Source: UBA4782 sp034429195
Lineage (GTDB): Bacteria; Chloroflexota; Anaerolineae; Anaerolineales; Anaerolineaceae
Assembly (NCBI GenBank): GCA_034429195.1
Contig: DAOUGQ010000016.1
Span: 62,001-126,000, forward strand
Direction: 5' to 3'
Length of the DNA: 64,000 nucleotides
Position numbers and translations under genes: made by a program. This document shows, piece after piece, positions 41,971 to 50,787 of this stretch. The notes under the pieces are model-generated. The model made no database searches and was not told the DNA's origin. It was given only the letters and a program-made list of their open reading frames with translations. Each line of letters opens with the position of its first letter. Position 1 is the first letter of the stretch.

Positions 41971-42888
41971 ATGAAAAAGAACGGATTGAACAACTCCGCG
42001 AGGAAGAAACGCGGATCCTCAACCAGCAAATTTGGAACTTCATCACGCATTAACCACGATTCAACCCAGTATTACAATGCTCGTCTTTGTCAAGAGATGA
42101 AAGAAAAAAAGCAGCGAGATGGTCTCGGGCAGGAAGAAAAGCCAATTCCCCAGGAGTTAATGAATTCGATCATTCTTGGCAGTGCTGAAGATATGGTTCA
42201 ACTTCCTGATCATTGTGTTCACTTGATGGTGACCTCACCACCGTATAACGTTACGAAAGAATATGATTCTGATCTTTCATTGCAGGAATATCTTGATCTG
42301 CTTAAAAATGTATTTTCAGAAACTTATCGCGTGTTGGTGAATGGTGGCAGGGCGTGTGTCAATGTTGCCAACCTTGGGCGAAAACCTTATATTCCTCTCT
42401 CTGATTACATCTCAAAAATGATGATGGAACTTGGTTTTTTAATGAGGGGAGAGATTATATGGCATAAAGGCGCAAAAGCGGGTGTTTCTATGGCCTGGGG
42501 AAGTTGGAAATCAGCCGCCAACCCGGTTTTACGTGACACTCATGAATATATTTTGATATTTTCTAAGGGCGAGTTTTCACGAAAGAGAACTGATGGGAAA
42601 GAAAATACCATCACCAAAGATCAGTTCATGGAGTGGACAAAATCAGTGTGGCATATGAACACGGAATCTGCAAAAAAAGTAGGGCATCCTGCACCCTTTC
42701 CGGTTGAGTTGCCGCATCGGTTGATCCAGTTATATACATTTACGGGCGATATTATTCTCGATCCATTCATGGGGAGCGGAACAACCGCGATCGCCGCGTT
42801 ACAGGATGGCAGGAAATTTGTGGGGTATGAGATAGATCCGGTATATGTCGAATTGGCGAAGAATCGAATCTCAAAGTTGAATTTGTAG
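41971..42888 (+). CDS. site-specific DNA methyltransferase (N4-cytosine/N6-adenine, beta type)
   Basis: 305 residues. A basic, disordered N-terminus (1-60) precedes the catalytic domain with motif IV TSPPYN (88-93) before motif I DPFMGSGTT (264-272), the beta-class order. TSPPY is most often found in N4-cytosine enzymes, but adenine is possible. FPVELPHRLIQLYT (about 243-256) is the usual motif before the SAM site. No restriction endonuclease gene is adjacent, so it seems a solitary methyltransferase. Its recognition sequence cannot be read. A hairpin at 41864-41930 lies upstream and no promoter was obvious. Confidence 0.9.
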   Translation: MKKNGLNNSARKKRGSSTSKFGTSSRINHDSTQYYNARLCQEMKEKKQRDGLGQEEKPIPQELMNSIILGSAEDMVQLPDHCVHLMVTSPPYNVTKEYDSDLSLQEYLDLLKNVFSETYRVLVNGGRACVNVANLGRKPYIPLSDYISKMMMELGFLMRGEIIWHKGAKAGVSMAWGSWKSAANPVLRDTHEYILIFSKGEFSRKRTDGKENTITKDQFMEWTKSVWHMNTESAKKVGHPAPFPVELPHRLIQLYTFTGDIILDPFMGSGTTAIAALQDGRKFVGYEIDPVYVELAKNRISKLNL

Positions 42889-42949
42889 GCAGTTGTAATG
42901 GGGAAACCGTATCATCGCAGGCTTTCGATATGCTGGGAGTGATTCATAC

Positions 42950-43140
42950 CCCACCTAACCTTCCCAAAATTCTGGCGAATTTGGGGAATATGGAGCTATT
43001 ATGTTTTCCCCTTTTCAATATTTTTGGATGAAAGTTTTGAATTACTAAAAAGGTTCCAATTTGCCAGTTAAGAAAATTTTCCTTCCCTCAATTTCGTAGA
43101 AATTTGGAGAGGGCAGAGAGGGGGTAATTTTCAATCAATC
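42950..43140. repeat. palindrome-rich intergenic element
   Basis: The 389-bp gap 42889-43277 contains two palindromes: TTCCCAAAATTC-N4-GAATTTGGGGAA (42961-42988) and a CCCTC-AATTTC-GTA-GAAATT-TGGAGAGGG structure (43086-43113). Such C/T-rich palindromes resemble REP- or MITE-like repeats of Chloroflexota and cyanobacteria. No gene is visible. Confidence 0.4.
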
Positions 43141-43181
43141 ATTAAACACCTACAACAAAAAGCATGCCAAATAATAACCTT

Positions 43182-43209
43182 TTCAAAATATCCATAGGTC
43201 GGGTAAAAT
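43182..43209 (+). promoter_or_regulatory. promoter of rnj
   Basis: TTCAAA (43182-43187), 16 bp, TAAAAT (43204-43209). The RNase J start at 43278 has its own GAGGA ribosome site. Confidence 0.5.
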
Positions 43210-43277
43210 GAATATACAAGTGGGATGAAGAACAAATATGATAATTTCAGGAAGTTTTTCCTGTTTGAGGATTTGGA

Positions 43278-44918
43278 ATGAAAACTGATACATTGCGGAT
43301 TATCCCCCTCGGTGGTCTAGGCGAGGTAGGGAAGAATATGATGGTATATGAATACAGGGATGAAATTTTGATCGTAGATGCCGGCTTGATGTTCCCTGAG
43401 AATGACATGCTGGGGGTGGATTACATCATCCCCGATTTTAATTACTTGCTGGATAAACGAGATCGGGTGAAGGGTATTGTCATCACCCACGGACATGAAG
43501 ACCATATTGGTGCAATTCACCATGTGTTACAAGAAATTCAAGCGCCTATCTATGCAACCCCATTAACGATTGGTTTGCTTGAGGTTAAATTAGCTCGCAC
43601 AGGCGTTGGCTCAAAAGCAGCACTCAATACAGTTCAGGCTGGCGAAACGGTGCAAATTGGTGCTTTTCAAGTTGAATTCTTCCATGTTTGCCATTCTATT
43701 CCAGATGGGGTAGGACTGGGTATTCAGACACCTGCCGGCCTGGTGGTTCACACTGGTGATTTTAAATTCGATCACACACCGGTGGATAACTGGCCTACAG
43801 ATTATGCAAAACTAGCGGAATTCTCACGGCGTGGCGTTCTGTTGTTGATGTCGGACTCTACTAACTCTGAACGGGCAGGGTGGACACCTTCAGAACGGGT
43901 GATCGACGGGGCATTTGAAATGGCATTTCGCAAGGCTCAGGGAAGAATTATCGTTGCCAGTTTCGCATCGCTCATCTCTCGTATGCAGCAGGTAGCAAAC
44001 GCTGCCATCAGGCATAACCGTAAGCTGGCTTTTGTTGGCCCTAGTATGGTAGATAATATGAAAATTGCCCGCAAGCTGGGATACCTGGATATCCCTGACG
44101 AGGTAGAGATCAGCATTGACCAGGCTTTGAATATGCCTGATGATAAAGTGGTTATCATGTGTACCGGTTCACAAGGTGAGCCATCTTCAATTTTGGGCAG
44201 GTTAGCAGTGGATGCTTATCATCTGTTTGATATCAAAGTGGGTGATACCGTTATCCATTCTTCCCATGCTATACCGGGCAATGAAGAGAAAGTATATGGG
44301 ACGATCAACCGCCTTATTCAACGTGGAGCAGATGTGATATATGAAGCAATAGCTCCAGTACATGTTTCAGGTCATGCCAGCCAGGAAGAGCAAAAAATGA
44401 TGCTCAACCTGGTGAAGCCACGATATTTTATTCCTACGCACGGTGAACTGCGCCATATGCGGCAGCATGCCATGTTGGGATTGCAGGTTGGTATTCCAGA
44501 AGAAAATATAGCAGTCGTGGAGAATGGACAGGTTATCGAATTTACTGATGGCAAAATGCATATCGGTGAGCGTGTACCTGGAACATATGTGTATGTAGAT
44601 GGCAGCGTGGTTAGTGATATGACCCCCAACCTGATTCGCGAAAGAGAGATGTTGGCAGAAGATGGAATTATGATTATTCATGTTGTTCTGGATAATGAAA
44701 CAGGTCGGTTGTTAGGAAATCCAGAGATTACCAGCAAAGGTTTCATTATTGGCAAGGAAAATGCCGCTTTAATCAATCGACTGCGTAACCGGATTGGTGA
44801 GCTGGTCAGCAAACAAAACGGCAATTTACAGAAAGATATCGAGCGATCTGTTCGCGATATGCTGTACACCGAAGTCCGGCGTCGCCCAATGGTGGTTGTT
44901 ACTATTCAGAAGATATAA
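43278..44918 (+). CDS. rnj: ribonuclease J
   Basis: 546 residues, the normal length. Metallo-beta-lactamase core with HGHEDH at 71-76 (zinc ligands), later HTGDFKFDHTPVDNWPTDY, the beta-CASP domain with MCTGSQGEPSSILGRLA, and the closing motif HVSGHASQEEQKMMLNLVKPRYFIPTHGE, plus a C-terminal domain. It has 5'-3' exo- and endoribonuclease activity in mRNA decay and rRNA processing. dtd follows 18 bp on. Confidence 0.96.
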   Translation: MKTDTLRIIPLGGLGEVGKNMMVYEYRDEILIVDAGLMFPENDMLGVDYIIPDFNYLLDKRDRVKGIVITHGHEDHIGAIHHVLQEIQAPIYATPLTIGLLEVKLARTGVGSKAALNTVQAGETVQIGAFQVEFFHVCHSIPDGVGLGIQTPAGLVVHTGDFKFDHTPVDNWPTDYAKLAEFSRRGVLLLMSDSTNSERAGWTPSERVIDGAFEMAFRKAQGRIIVASFASLISRMQQVANAAIRHNRKLAFVGPSMVDNMKIARKLGYLDIPDEVEISIDQALNMPDDKVVIMCTGSQGEPSSILGRLAVDAYHLFDIKVGDTVIHSSHAIPGNEEKVYGTINRLIQRGADVIYEAIAPVHVSGHASQEEQKMMLNLVKPRYFIPTHGELRHMRQHAMLGLQVGIPEENIAVVENGQVIEFTDGKMHIGERVPGTYVYVDGSVVSDMTPNLIREREMLAEDGIMIIHVVLDNETGRLLGNPEITSKGFIIGKENAALINRLRNRIGELVSKQNGNLQKDIERSVRDMLYTEVRRRPMVVVTIQKI

Positions 44919-44936
44919 CCCTTTACAGGAGCAAAG

Positions 44937-45374
44937 ATGCGGGCAATCATACAACGAGTAACTCACAGCAGTGTCAATATTGATGGTAAAGAAATTGCCC
45001 ACATTGGAAAGGGATTGAATATCTTGCTTGGCGTTGGACCTGATGATACAGAGGAAAATGCACGCCAGATGGCATATAAGATCGCCCATCTCCGCATCTT
45101 CAGCGATGAGGCAGGAAAGATGAACTTATCGGTATGTGATGTGCAGGGACAGGCGATCGTTGTTTCGCAATTCACTCTGTATGCTGATACCCGCAGGGGG
45201 CACCGCCCTTCATTTGTTGGTGCAGCGGGTCCTGATATAGCCAGCCCGTTATGCGACCGGTTTGTGGTATTTCTGCAAGAGCAGGGCGTGCCCTGCCAGA
45301 CGGGGGTTTTTGGCGCTCATATGCAGGTTGAAATTGGCAATGATGGTCCGGTAACCATTCTCCTTGAAATCTAA
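44937..45374 (+). CDS. dtd: D-aminoacyl-tRNA deacylase
   Basis: 145 residues with AGGAG before the ATG. Signature motifs MRAIIQRV at the start, SQFTLYADTRRGHRPSF (about 78-94) and the cross-subunit NDGPVTI near the end (GP motif). It frees tRNA from mischarged D-amino acids and glycine. It forms an operon with rnj and ends 1 bp from the convergent ABC permease gene. Confidence 0.97.
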   Translation: MRAIIQRVTHSSVNIDGKEIAHIGKGLNILLGVGPDDTEENARQMAYKIAHLRIFSDEAGKMNLSVCDVQGQAIVVSQFTLYADTRRGHRPSFVGAAGPDIASPLCDRFVVFLQEQGVPCQTGVFGAHMQVEIGNDGPVTILLEI

Positions 45375-45375
45375 C

Positions 45376-46224
45376 TTAATAATTGGTGGTCTGATCGATC
45401 AATCCGCGTTCCCGTGCGCGATGATCCAGCCGTTTAAAGATCAATGAAGATGTGACAGCAAAGACAAATGTCATGATAATGAGAATGATCATGATCTGTG
45501 AATTTGATAAGGTGGAAAAAGTGGGAAAAGCTGCAGCCACATTGCCAACCATGGCACGGCGCATCAATTCCAACCAGTAAGAAATGGGTAAAACATAGCC
45601 TATCCATCGAATAGCAACGGGCAAAACGCTGAGTGGGAAGATGGCTCCACTGAATAGGAATAATCCACCTGCGACCGCTTCACCTATCATATCAGAATGG
45701 CGGGCAGTATTCATAGCAATACCTGCCAGCAGCATGCCTAATGTCGCGAGCATAGCGATGCCAACGAAGAGTGTGGCGATGAAAAGTCCCCAATGCACTT
45801 CAGCGAAATTCAGGGGCATTTTCAAGAAGATCACGCCAAAAGCTATAGTAACCACCACAGCAAATGTGGTGGTAATGAATCGTGCTACACCGCGTCCTAA
45901 CAGGTAATAGGGCACCAGTACTGGTGCCACATAAATATATTTTAGGGTACGATAATGCTCCCTATCATCGATGATCGCCCAGGCTAAACCTGACATTACA
46001 GCACCCACATACTGGTAAAAAGCGTTTCCAAGGTATAGATATGCAAATATCGGTGAAGTGAAATCACTTTGTGCAATGATGCTATACATGATGACCAGAA
46101 TACCTGCAGATGCGAGCGGTTTTACGATCGAATAAATGGTAAAAAGAAACGGATCCGTCCAGTTGGATTCAATCTTCCAGCCTAGCCAGGTTGCAGTTTT
46201 GAATGAACGTAAGGCTTTATTCAT
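45376..46224 (-). CDS. ABC-2 type exporter permease
   Basis: 282 residues with six membrane helices and the ABC-2 layout. DREHYRTLKYIYVAPV (about 85-100) is the coupling segment contacting the ATPase, and IFPLSVLPVAIRWIGYVLPISYWLELMR (about 195-222) is a typical ABC2 motif. AGGAA precedes the ATG. It is the third gene of an ATPase-permease-permease exporter unit; the second permease lies 18 bp upstream. Drug or lipid export (DrrAB-like) is expected; the cargo is unknown. Confidence 0.9.
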   Translation of the reverse strand: MNKALRSFKTATWLGWKIESNWTDPFLFTIYSIVKPLASAGILVIMYSIIAQSDFTSPIFAYLYLGNAFYQYVGAVMSGLAWAIIDDREHYRTLKYIYVAPVLVPYYLLGRGVARFITTTFAVVVTIAFGVIFLKMPLNFAEVHWGLFIATLFVGIAMLATLGMLLAGIAMNTARHSDMIGEAVAGGLFLFSGAIFPLSVLPVAIRWIGYVLPISYWLELMRRAMVGNVAAAFPTFSTLSNSQIMIILIIMTFVFAVTSSLIFKRLDHRARERGLIDQTTNY

Positions 46225-46242
46225 AGTAGTATTTCCTGTTCC

Positions 46243-47088
46243 CTATCGTCGGCCTTCAGTAAGTCGACCTTCACGCACTGCCAGTTTTTCGATATAGGCT
46301 AACAGATAGCGTGCTGCGATCACAAACACAAAACACAGCACAATGAGAATTGCCAGTTCCAGATTGACACTTAAGAAGCCAAGGCTGGCGCCCGAAGCAA
46401 AAACCAATTGGCGCATTGCATCCAACCCCAACGTGAGGGGGATGATCGATGCACCCATAGCTACCCAGAAATTCAAACTCTTGATGGGGAAGTAAAACCC
46501 TGAGACCAGGTAGATTGGTTCCTGCGCAAGGTTGGCAATATGCCAGGCCTCTCGATTGAATAACAGGAATAACGAGGCAGTCATCATCCCCATGCCATAC
46601 AATGCGACCATGCTGACAAAGAATATCGCCAGCAACATCCAGAAATTGGTCACCGCATAATTTACCTGGAAGAGAAGACTGCCAAGGAGTACGACAATAA
46701 ATGCGCGAATTGTTGTGGCAACCAGCCCACCCAATGACATCCCCAGCAAGATTGCGGGCATGGGGGCTGGGGAAACAATATAGAGAGCCAGATTGCCTGC
46801 CTGCTTTTCCCAATATAACTGGCTAGACATGCTCCACAGGATATTCATCCAGAAGGCGGTCATAGCACCACCCACTACAACAAACCCGATATAGTCTTCA
46901 GGAGCTTTAATTGCGCGGTACACAAAGACGTAGGCGCAAACTGAGAGCATGGGAAAGAAGATATCAAAAAACATCCATGATTTTTCCCGTTGCTGTCCAA
47001 CCAGGCGCGGGTAAGCGCGTCCATAAACAGTCATCCAGAATAATTTCCAACCGGTAGCTTTTTTACTCACTGGCGGGAGCATCGGCAT
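46243..47088 (-). CDS. ABC-2 type exporter permease
   Basis: 281 residues from ATG 47088 (GGAGGTGGAAG directly upstream); a longer frame reaches 47133. It overlaps the ATPase gene by 26 bp. Six membrane helices; QLYWEKQAGNLALYIVSPAP (about 87-106) is the coupling segment and FYFPIKSLNFWVAMGASIIPLTLGLDAMRQ the closing ABC2 motif. It pairs with the 45376 permease to form a heterodimeric channel. Confidence 0.9.
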   Translation of the reverse strand: MPMLPPVSKKATGWKLFWMTVYGRAYPRLVGQQREKSWMFFDIFFPMLSVCAYVFVYRAIKAPEDYIGFVVVGGAMTAFWMNILWSMSSQLYWEKQAGNLALYIVSPAPMPAILLGMSLGGLVATTIRAFIVVLLGSLLFQVNYAVTNFWMLLAIFFVSMVALYGMGMMTASLFLLFNREAWHIANLAQEPIYLVSGFYFPIKSLNFWVAMGASIIPLTLGLDAMRQLVFASGASLGFLSVNLELAILIVLCFVFVIAARYLLAYIEKLAVREGRLTEGRR

Positions 47089-48085
47089 CTTCCACCTCCT
47101 CCATGCGTTTCCCAACCAGTTCGACGAACACATCTTCCAGCGTTGGTTGGCGTTTTTGCAAGCTCATGATTCGAGCTTCCTGTTCGGTCAGTTCGGTGAT
47201 CACACCAGCAATAGCTTCGTCTGCCTTCATGAAAACTTCAATGTTCTTTGTGCCGTTTTCAGCATGGATGCGAATATTGTTCAATCCTGAAATTGTCTTG
47301 AATTTTTCGAGTTCAATGGAATGGTTGCATTCAACGTCAATGGAGAAGATCGCCTCATGCTGGAGGTCTTTCTTGAGATGTTCAGGCGTATCGCATGCCA
47401 GTACTTTCCCTTTATTAATTATGGCTACCCGGTCGCAAAGTTCATCCGCTTCAGCCATGTAATGGGTGGTAAGAAGTAAAGTACGCGCAGGGTTATCAGT
47501 CATCCAGGTACGGACGAAAGCATGCACATCACGTGAAGCACTCACATCCAGCCCCAGGGTGGGTTCATCCAGGAAGAGGATCTCGGGATCTGTCAGAAAA
47601 CCACGCACAATGTTCATTTTTTGTCGCAACCCAGTGGAAAGGTCAGCAGAGCGCATGTTGGCACGGTCAGCAAGCCCAACGATTTCCAGTAGTTTCTTGA
47701 TGCGCGCATTTGCTTCTTTTGTGGGTATGCCATAGAATTGTGCAAACATCCATAAGTTTTCGCGTACGGTCAATAGCCCATAGCCTGAAGATTCACCACC
47801 CGAAACCATATTGATACGGGTTCGAACCTGATTCGGTTCCTGGTGTACATCAAAACCTGCAACTCTCGCAGAGCCACTGGTAGGGGATAATAAAGTAGTT
47901 AGGATTTTTATGAGGGTTGTTTTACCTGCTCCATTCGGTCCAAGCAACCCAAATAATTCGCCAGCTTTAATGGATATATTGACATCATTCAAAGCGGTTA
48001 ACTGTTTTGCGTCACCTTTTTTGGCATCGCGAATTTTATATATACGACCAAGGTTTTCGGTTTGGACACTGAAGTTGTTTTCCAT
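47063..48085 (-). CDS. ABC exporter ATPase (DrrA/CcmA-like)
   Basis: 340 residues. Walker A GLLGPNGAGKTTLIK (about 46-60), ABC signature variant STGLRQKMNIVRG (about 149-161), Walker B ILFLDEPTLGLD (about 167-178), and the switch His in LLTTHYMAEADELCD. The C-terminal part (about 230-325) has the extra domain of DrrA-type exporters. The ATG has only a weak ribosome site. Three 11-bp tandem repeats lie just upstream (48109-48141) and probably bind a regulator. Confidence 0.95.
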   Translation of the reverse strand: MENNFSVQTENLGRIYKIRDAKKGDAKQLTALNDVNISIKAGELFGLLGPNGAGKTTLIKILTTLLSPTSGSARVAGFDVHQEPNQVRTRINMVSGGESSGYGLLTVRENLWMFAQFYGIPTKEANARIKKLLEIVGLADRANMRSADLSTGLRQKMNIVRGFLTDPEILFLDEPTLGLDVSASRDVHAFVRTWMTDNPARTLLLTTHYMAEADELCDRVAIINKGKVLACDTPEHLKKDLQHEAIFSIDVECNHSIELEKFKTISGLNNIRIHAENGTKNIEVFMKADEAIAGVITELTEQEARIMSLQKRQPTLEDVFVELVGKRMEEVEDADAPASE

Positions 48086-48108
48086 AATAATTCCAATCCA
48101 AGTTAAAT

Positions 48109-48141
48109 TGTGGGGTATACGTAGGGCAATCGTAGGGTATG
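48109..48141. promoter_or_regulatory. three tandem 11-bp repeats before the ABC exporter
   Basis: TGTGGGGTATA, CGTAGGGCAAT and CGTAGGGTATG follow one another without gaps at 48109, 48120 and 48131, with a degenerate fourth unit after them. An 11-bp period places copies on one DNA face, as in response-regulator sites. They lie 24 bp before the ATPase start; TATAAT (48172-48167, minus strand) may be its -10 box. Confidence 0.55.
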
Positions 48142-48213
48142 CGTCAAGTAGTACTAGAACAAAAGTATTATATTACTAACAAGGGCGACTTCTCTTCTTC
48201 TCCTCCTTAGTGA

Positions 48214-48242
48214 GAGCGCCGGGGTCGGCGTCCCCGGCGCTC
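48214..48242. repeat. GC-rich perfect hairpin
   Basis: GAGCGCCGGGG-N7-CCCCGGCGCTC is a perfect 11-bp stem, far richer in GC than its surroundings. No T tract follows on either strand. It lies between the divergent ABC exporter and wecC units. On the minus strand it falls in a 29-codon frame (48265-48176) that lacks a ribosome site. Role unknown. Confidence 0.5.
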
Positions 48243-48310
48243 GATGATTCTACCACCTTTTTCATTTTATTCTTATGTTCAGTTGGGATGCTCCTGGGTT
48301 GTTGGGAGCA

Positions 48311-48340
48311 TTCGACATTCCATAGAATATGGGCTAAAAT
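48311..48340 (+). promoter_or_regulatory. probable promoter of the wecC-led operon
   Basis: TTCGAC (48311-48316), 18 bp, TAAAAT (48335-48340), 47 nt before the ATG at 48388, which has an AGGAG site. Confidence 0.4.
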
Positions 48341-48387
48341 TACACCGAATTTTACCAGCGAGATTATCTGGACTTCCAGGAGCATGA

Positions 48388-49671
48388 ATGGAATTTAAAA
48401 CGATCTGTGTGATGGGGTTAGGATATATAGGATTACCAACTGCCTGTACTTTTGCAGCTCACGGGATGAAAGTAATTGGTGTAGATGCCAATCAAAAAGT
48501 GGTGAAGAGTCTGCAAAACGGGCATGTGCATATTGTAGAACCCGGGTTGCGTGAGCTGGCAGAAAAAAGCTTGAAAAGTGGTAACCTGATTATTCGCAAC
48601 GAACCGGAACCAGCAGATGCATTCATCATTGCAGTACCAACCCCCTTTTATGATGATAAAAAAGCAGATATGCGATTTGTTCGTTCAGCGAGTGAGGCAG
48701 TACAGCCACACTTACGCGAGGGCAATCTGGTGGTATTGGAATCTACCTCTCCACCACTGACAACCCGTGATATTGTTGCACCTATCCTGGAAAAATCAGG
48801 TTTGAAAGCAGGAAGAGATTTCCATTTGACATATTCTCCCGAACGCGTATTACCAGGACAAATTTTACGTGAATTGATCGAAAATGCTCGAGTAATAGGT
48901 GGTATAGATCGGGCATCTGCAGAAGCTGGACGTGATCTGTATCGCATTTTTGTGAAGGGCGAGATTATCCTTACTGACAGCACTACTGCTGAAATGGTGA
49001 AATTAATGGAGAATACGTATCGTGATGTGAATATCGCTATTGCGAACGAATTTTCACGCCTTGCTGAACGATTTGGCATCGATGTTTGGGAAGCAATCAA
49101 AATTGCGAACCTTCACCCACGCGTTAAGATCCTCAATCCGGGTCCTGGGGTAGGTGGGCATTGCATCAGTGTAGACCCATGGTTTTTAGTAGAAGCTGCT
49201 CCGGATATCACCAAACTCATTCATACCACCCGTATAGTCAATGATGAACAACCTGAATATGTTATTCATCTGGTTGAAAAGGCTCTGGGAACCTCTCTTG
49301 AAGGTAGCCATATCGCGGTATTAGGATTGGCGTTCAAGCCTGATGTTGATGATCTGCGGGAATCTCCTGCTGTGGAGGTTGCCCACCGGTTAGCCAAAGC
49401 GGGTGCTGTCGTAAAAGCCTTTGAACCAAACAAACCCGATGCAGAAATGTTCGGATTTGGAGTTGTGGATACAATGGAAAAAGCAATTTCGGACGCTGAT
49501 CTGGTATTGGTTCTGGTGGGACATAAAGAATTCCGTAATATGGATATCGAGAAATTTGCTAACCAAACTTCTGCCCGGTTGCTGATCGATGCAGTGAATG
49601 CTTTACCTGCTGAAGCCTTAAAATCGAAAGGTTTTCGCGTTTTTCGCCTGGGAGTAGGACACGAGCTCTAA
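48388..49671 (+). CDS. wecC: UDP-N-acetyl-D-mannosamine dehydrogenase
   Basis: 427 residues. NAD-binding VMGLGYIGLPTA (8-19), the middle-domain signature, and the catalytic cysteine Cys259 in PGPGVGGHCISVDPWFL, whose SVDPWF tail points to the WecC subgroup. C-terminal domain with LGLAFKPDVDDLRESPA. It oxidises UDP-ManNAc to the uronate for surface polysaccharide. It heads an operon with a GT4, a large membrane protein and a methyltransferase-like gene. Confidence 0.92.
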   Translation: MEFKTICVMGLGYIGLPTACTFAAHGMKVIGVDANQKVVKSLQNGHVHIVEPGLRELAEKSLKSGNLIIRNEPEPADAFIIAVPTPFYDDKKADMRFVRSASEAVQPHLREGNLVVLESTSPPLTTRDIVAPILEKSGLKAGRDFHLTYSPERVLPGQILRELIENARVIGGIDRASAEAGRDLYRIFVKGEIILTDSTTAEMVKLMENTYRDVNIAIANEFSRLAERFGIDVWEAIKIANLHPRVKILNPGPGVGGHCISVDPWFLVEAAPDITKLIHTTRIVNDEQPEYVIHLVEKALGTSLEGSHIAVLGLAFKPDVDDLRESPAVEVAHRLAKAGAVVKAFEPNKPDAEMFGFGVVDTMEKAISDADLVLVLVGHKEFRNMDIEKFANQTSARLLIDAVNALPAEALKSKGFRVFRLGVGHEL

Positions 49672-49674
49672 GAT

Positions 49675-50787
49675 ATGCGGATCGCTTATGTTTCACTGCA
49701 TTGGCCCAGAACGATACACAGCGGAGTTGGCAAAAAGATCGCCGCACAGATAGGTGCCTGGCGTGCAGCCGGAAATGAAGTGACGCTCTTCCTTCATTCT
49801 CATACAATAAAGAATGTGAGTGATCTACTGGCTGGTGTGATTGAGTTATATGAAGTTAAATCGGGCTTTGTGGGGAAGATTCTTACAGAGTTCAACCGGA
49901 ATAAAGCACTCGCCCGGTTGATCGGAAAAATTCAGACCTACCAACCGGATATCATATACCTGCGTTTTAACGTATTTGCCTACCCATTGCAGCGCTTATT
50001 TCGCTGTGCACCTGTTATCATCGAAGCAGTGACGAATGATATTCAGCAGCATGAAACACTTGGCAAATTCTATGCTTTATACAATCGCCTTACGCGGCGT
50101 ATCAGCCTGGAACGATGCTCTGGCATCGTGAGTATTTCACACGAGTTGGCAACTTTACCGGCTTTTGCAAATTTTCATAAACCAACCATCGTTGTTGGCG
50201 ATGGAATCGACCTGTCGAAATATCCTTTCATCCCAGCGCCAAAAAATATACAGCCTCACCTAGTATTTATTGGTTCACCGGGGAATGCCTGGCATGGGTT
50301 GGAAAAACTGATACCTCTGGCACAACGGTATCCTGACCTGGTGATCGATGTTATTGGTTATGATCACATGGAAGGTGTGCAAAATCCTCCCGTAAATATT
50401 GTTCTCCATGGTTATTTAACGGGAGAAGCCTATCAACAGGTTTTGGCAACCGCAGATTCAGCCATCAGCAGCCTGTCTCTGCATTCCATTGGGATGGAAG
50501 AAAGTTCTCCCTTGAAAACGCGCGAATGTGTTGCAATGGGTATTCCCATTATTTTGCCTTACCATGATACTGACCTAGAGCCAATCAAGCATCCCTGTAT
50601 TCTTAGAATCCCAAACACTCCGGATAATGTGCAGGCTCATGCAGAAGAAATTTACCAATTTGTCTGCTCGATGATGGGCAAACGGCTTGATGATCCACAG
50701 ATACGAGATAGCATCGATTCAAAGAATAAAGAATCCCAGAGATTAGATTTCTTTCGAAAATTTGTCAAAACGGTATCCGCAAAATGA
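49675..50787 (+). CDS. family 4 glycosyltransferase
   Basis: 370 residues of GT-B type. N-terminal domain SLHWPRTIHSGVGKKIAAQIGAW; middle VGDGIDLSKYPFIPAP; C-terminal domain with IGSPGNAWHGLEKLIPLAQRYPDLV and a loop ESSPLKTRECVAMGIPIILPY that carries the EX7E-type donor-binding glutamates. It transfers a sugar in surface glycan synthesis. It starts 3 bp after wecC and overlaps the next gene by 4 bp, so all are coupled. Confidence 0.9.
   Translation: MRIAYVSLHWPRTIHSGVGKKIAAQIGAWRAAGNEVTLFLHSHTIKNVSDLLAGVIELYEVKSGFVGKILTEFNRNKALARLIGKIQTYQPDIIYLRFNVFAYPLQRLFRCAPVIIEAVTNDIQQHETLGKFYALYNRLTRRISLERCSGIVSISHELATLPAFANFHKPTIVVGDGIDLSKYPFIPAPKNIQPHLVFIGSPGNAWHGLEKLIPLAQRYPDLVIDVIGYDHMEGVQNPPVNIVLHGYLTGEAYQQVLATADSAISSLSLHSIGMEESSPLKTRECVAMGIPIILPYHDTDLEPIKHPCILRIPNTPDNVQAHAEEIYQFVCSMMGKRLDDPQIRDSIDSKNKESQRLDFFRKFVKTVSAK

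Noticed and set aside
42889..43277. CRISPR or insertion-sequence remnant
   Set aside because: The palindromes are single, with no repeat-spacer pattern and no transposase-like coding.
48176..48265. 29-codon minus-strand frame over the GC-rich hairpin
   Set aside because: No ribosome site and no convincing -10 box; the coding look comes from the palindrome.
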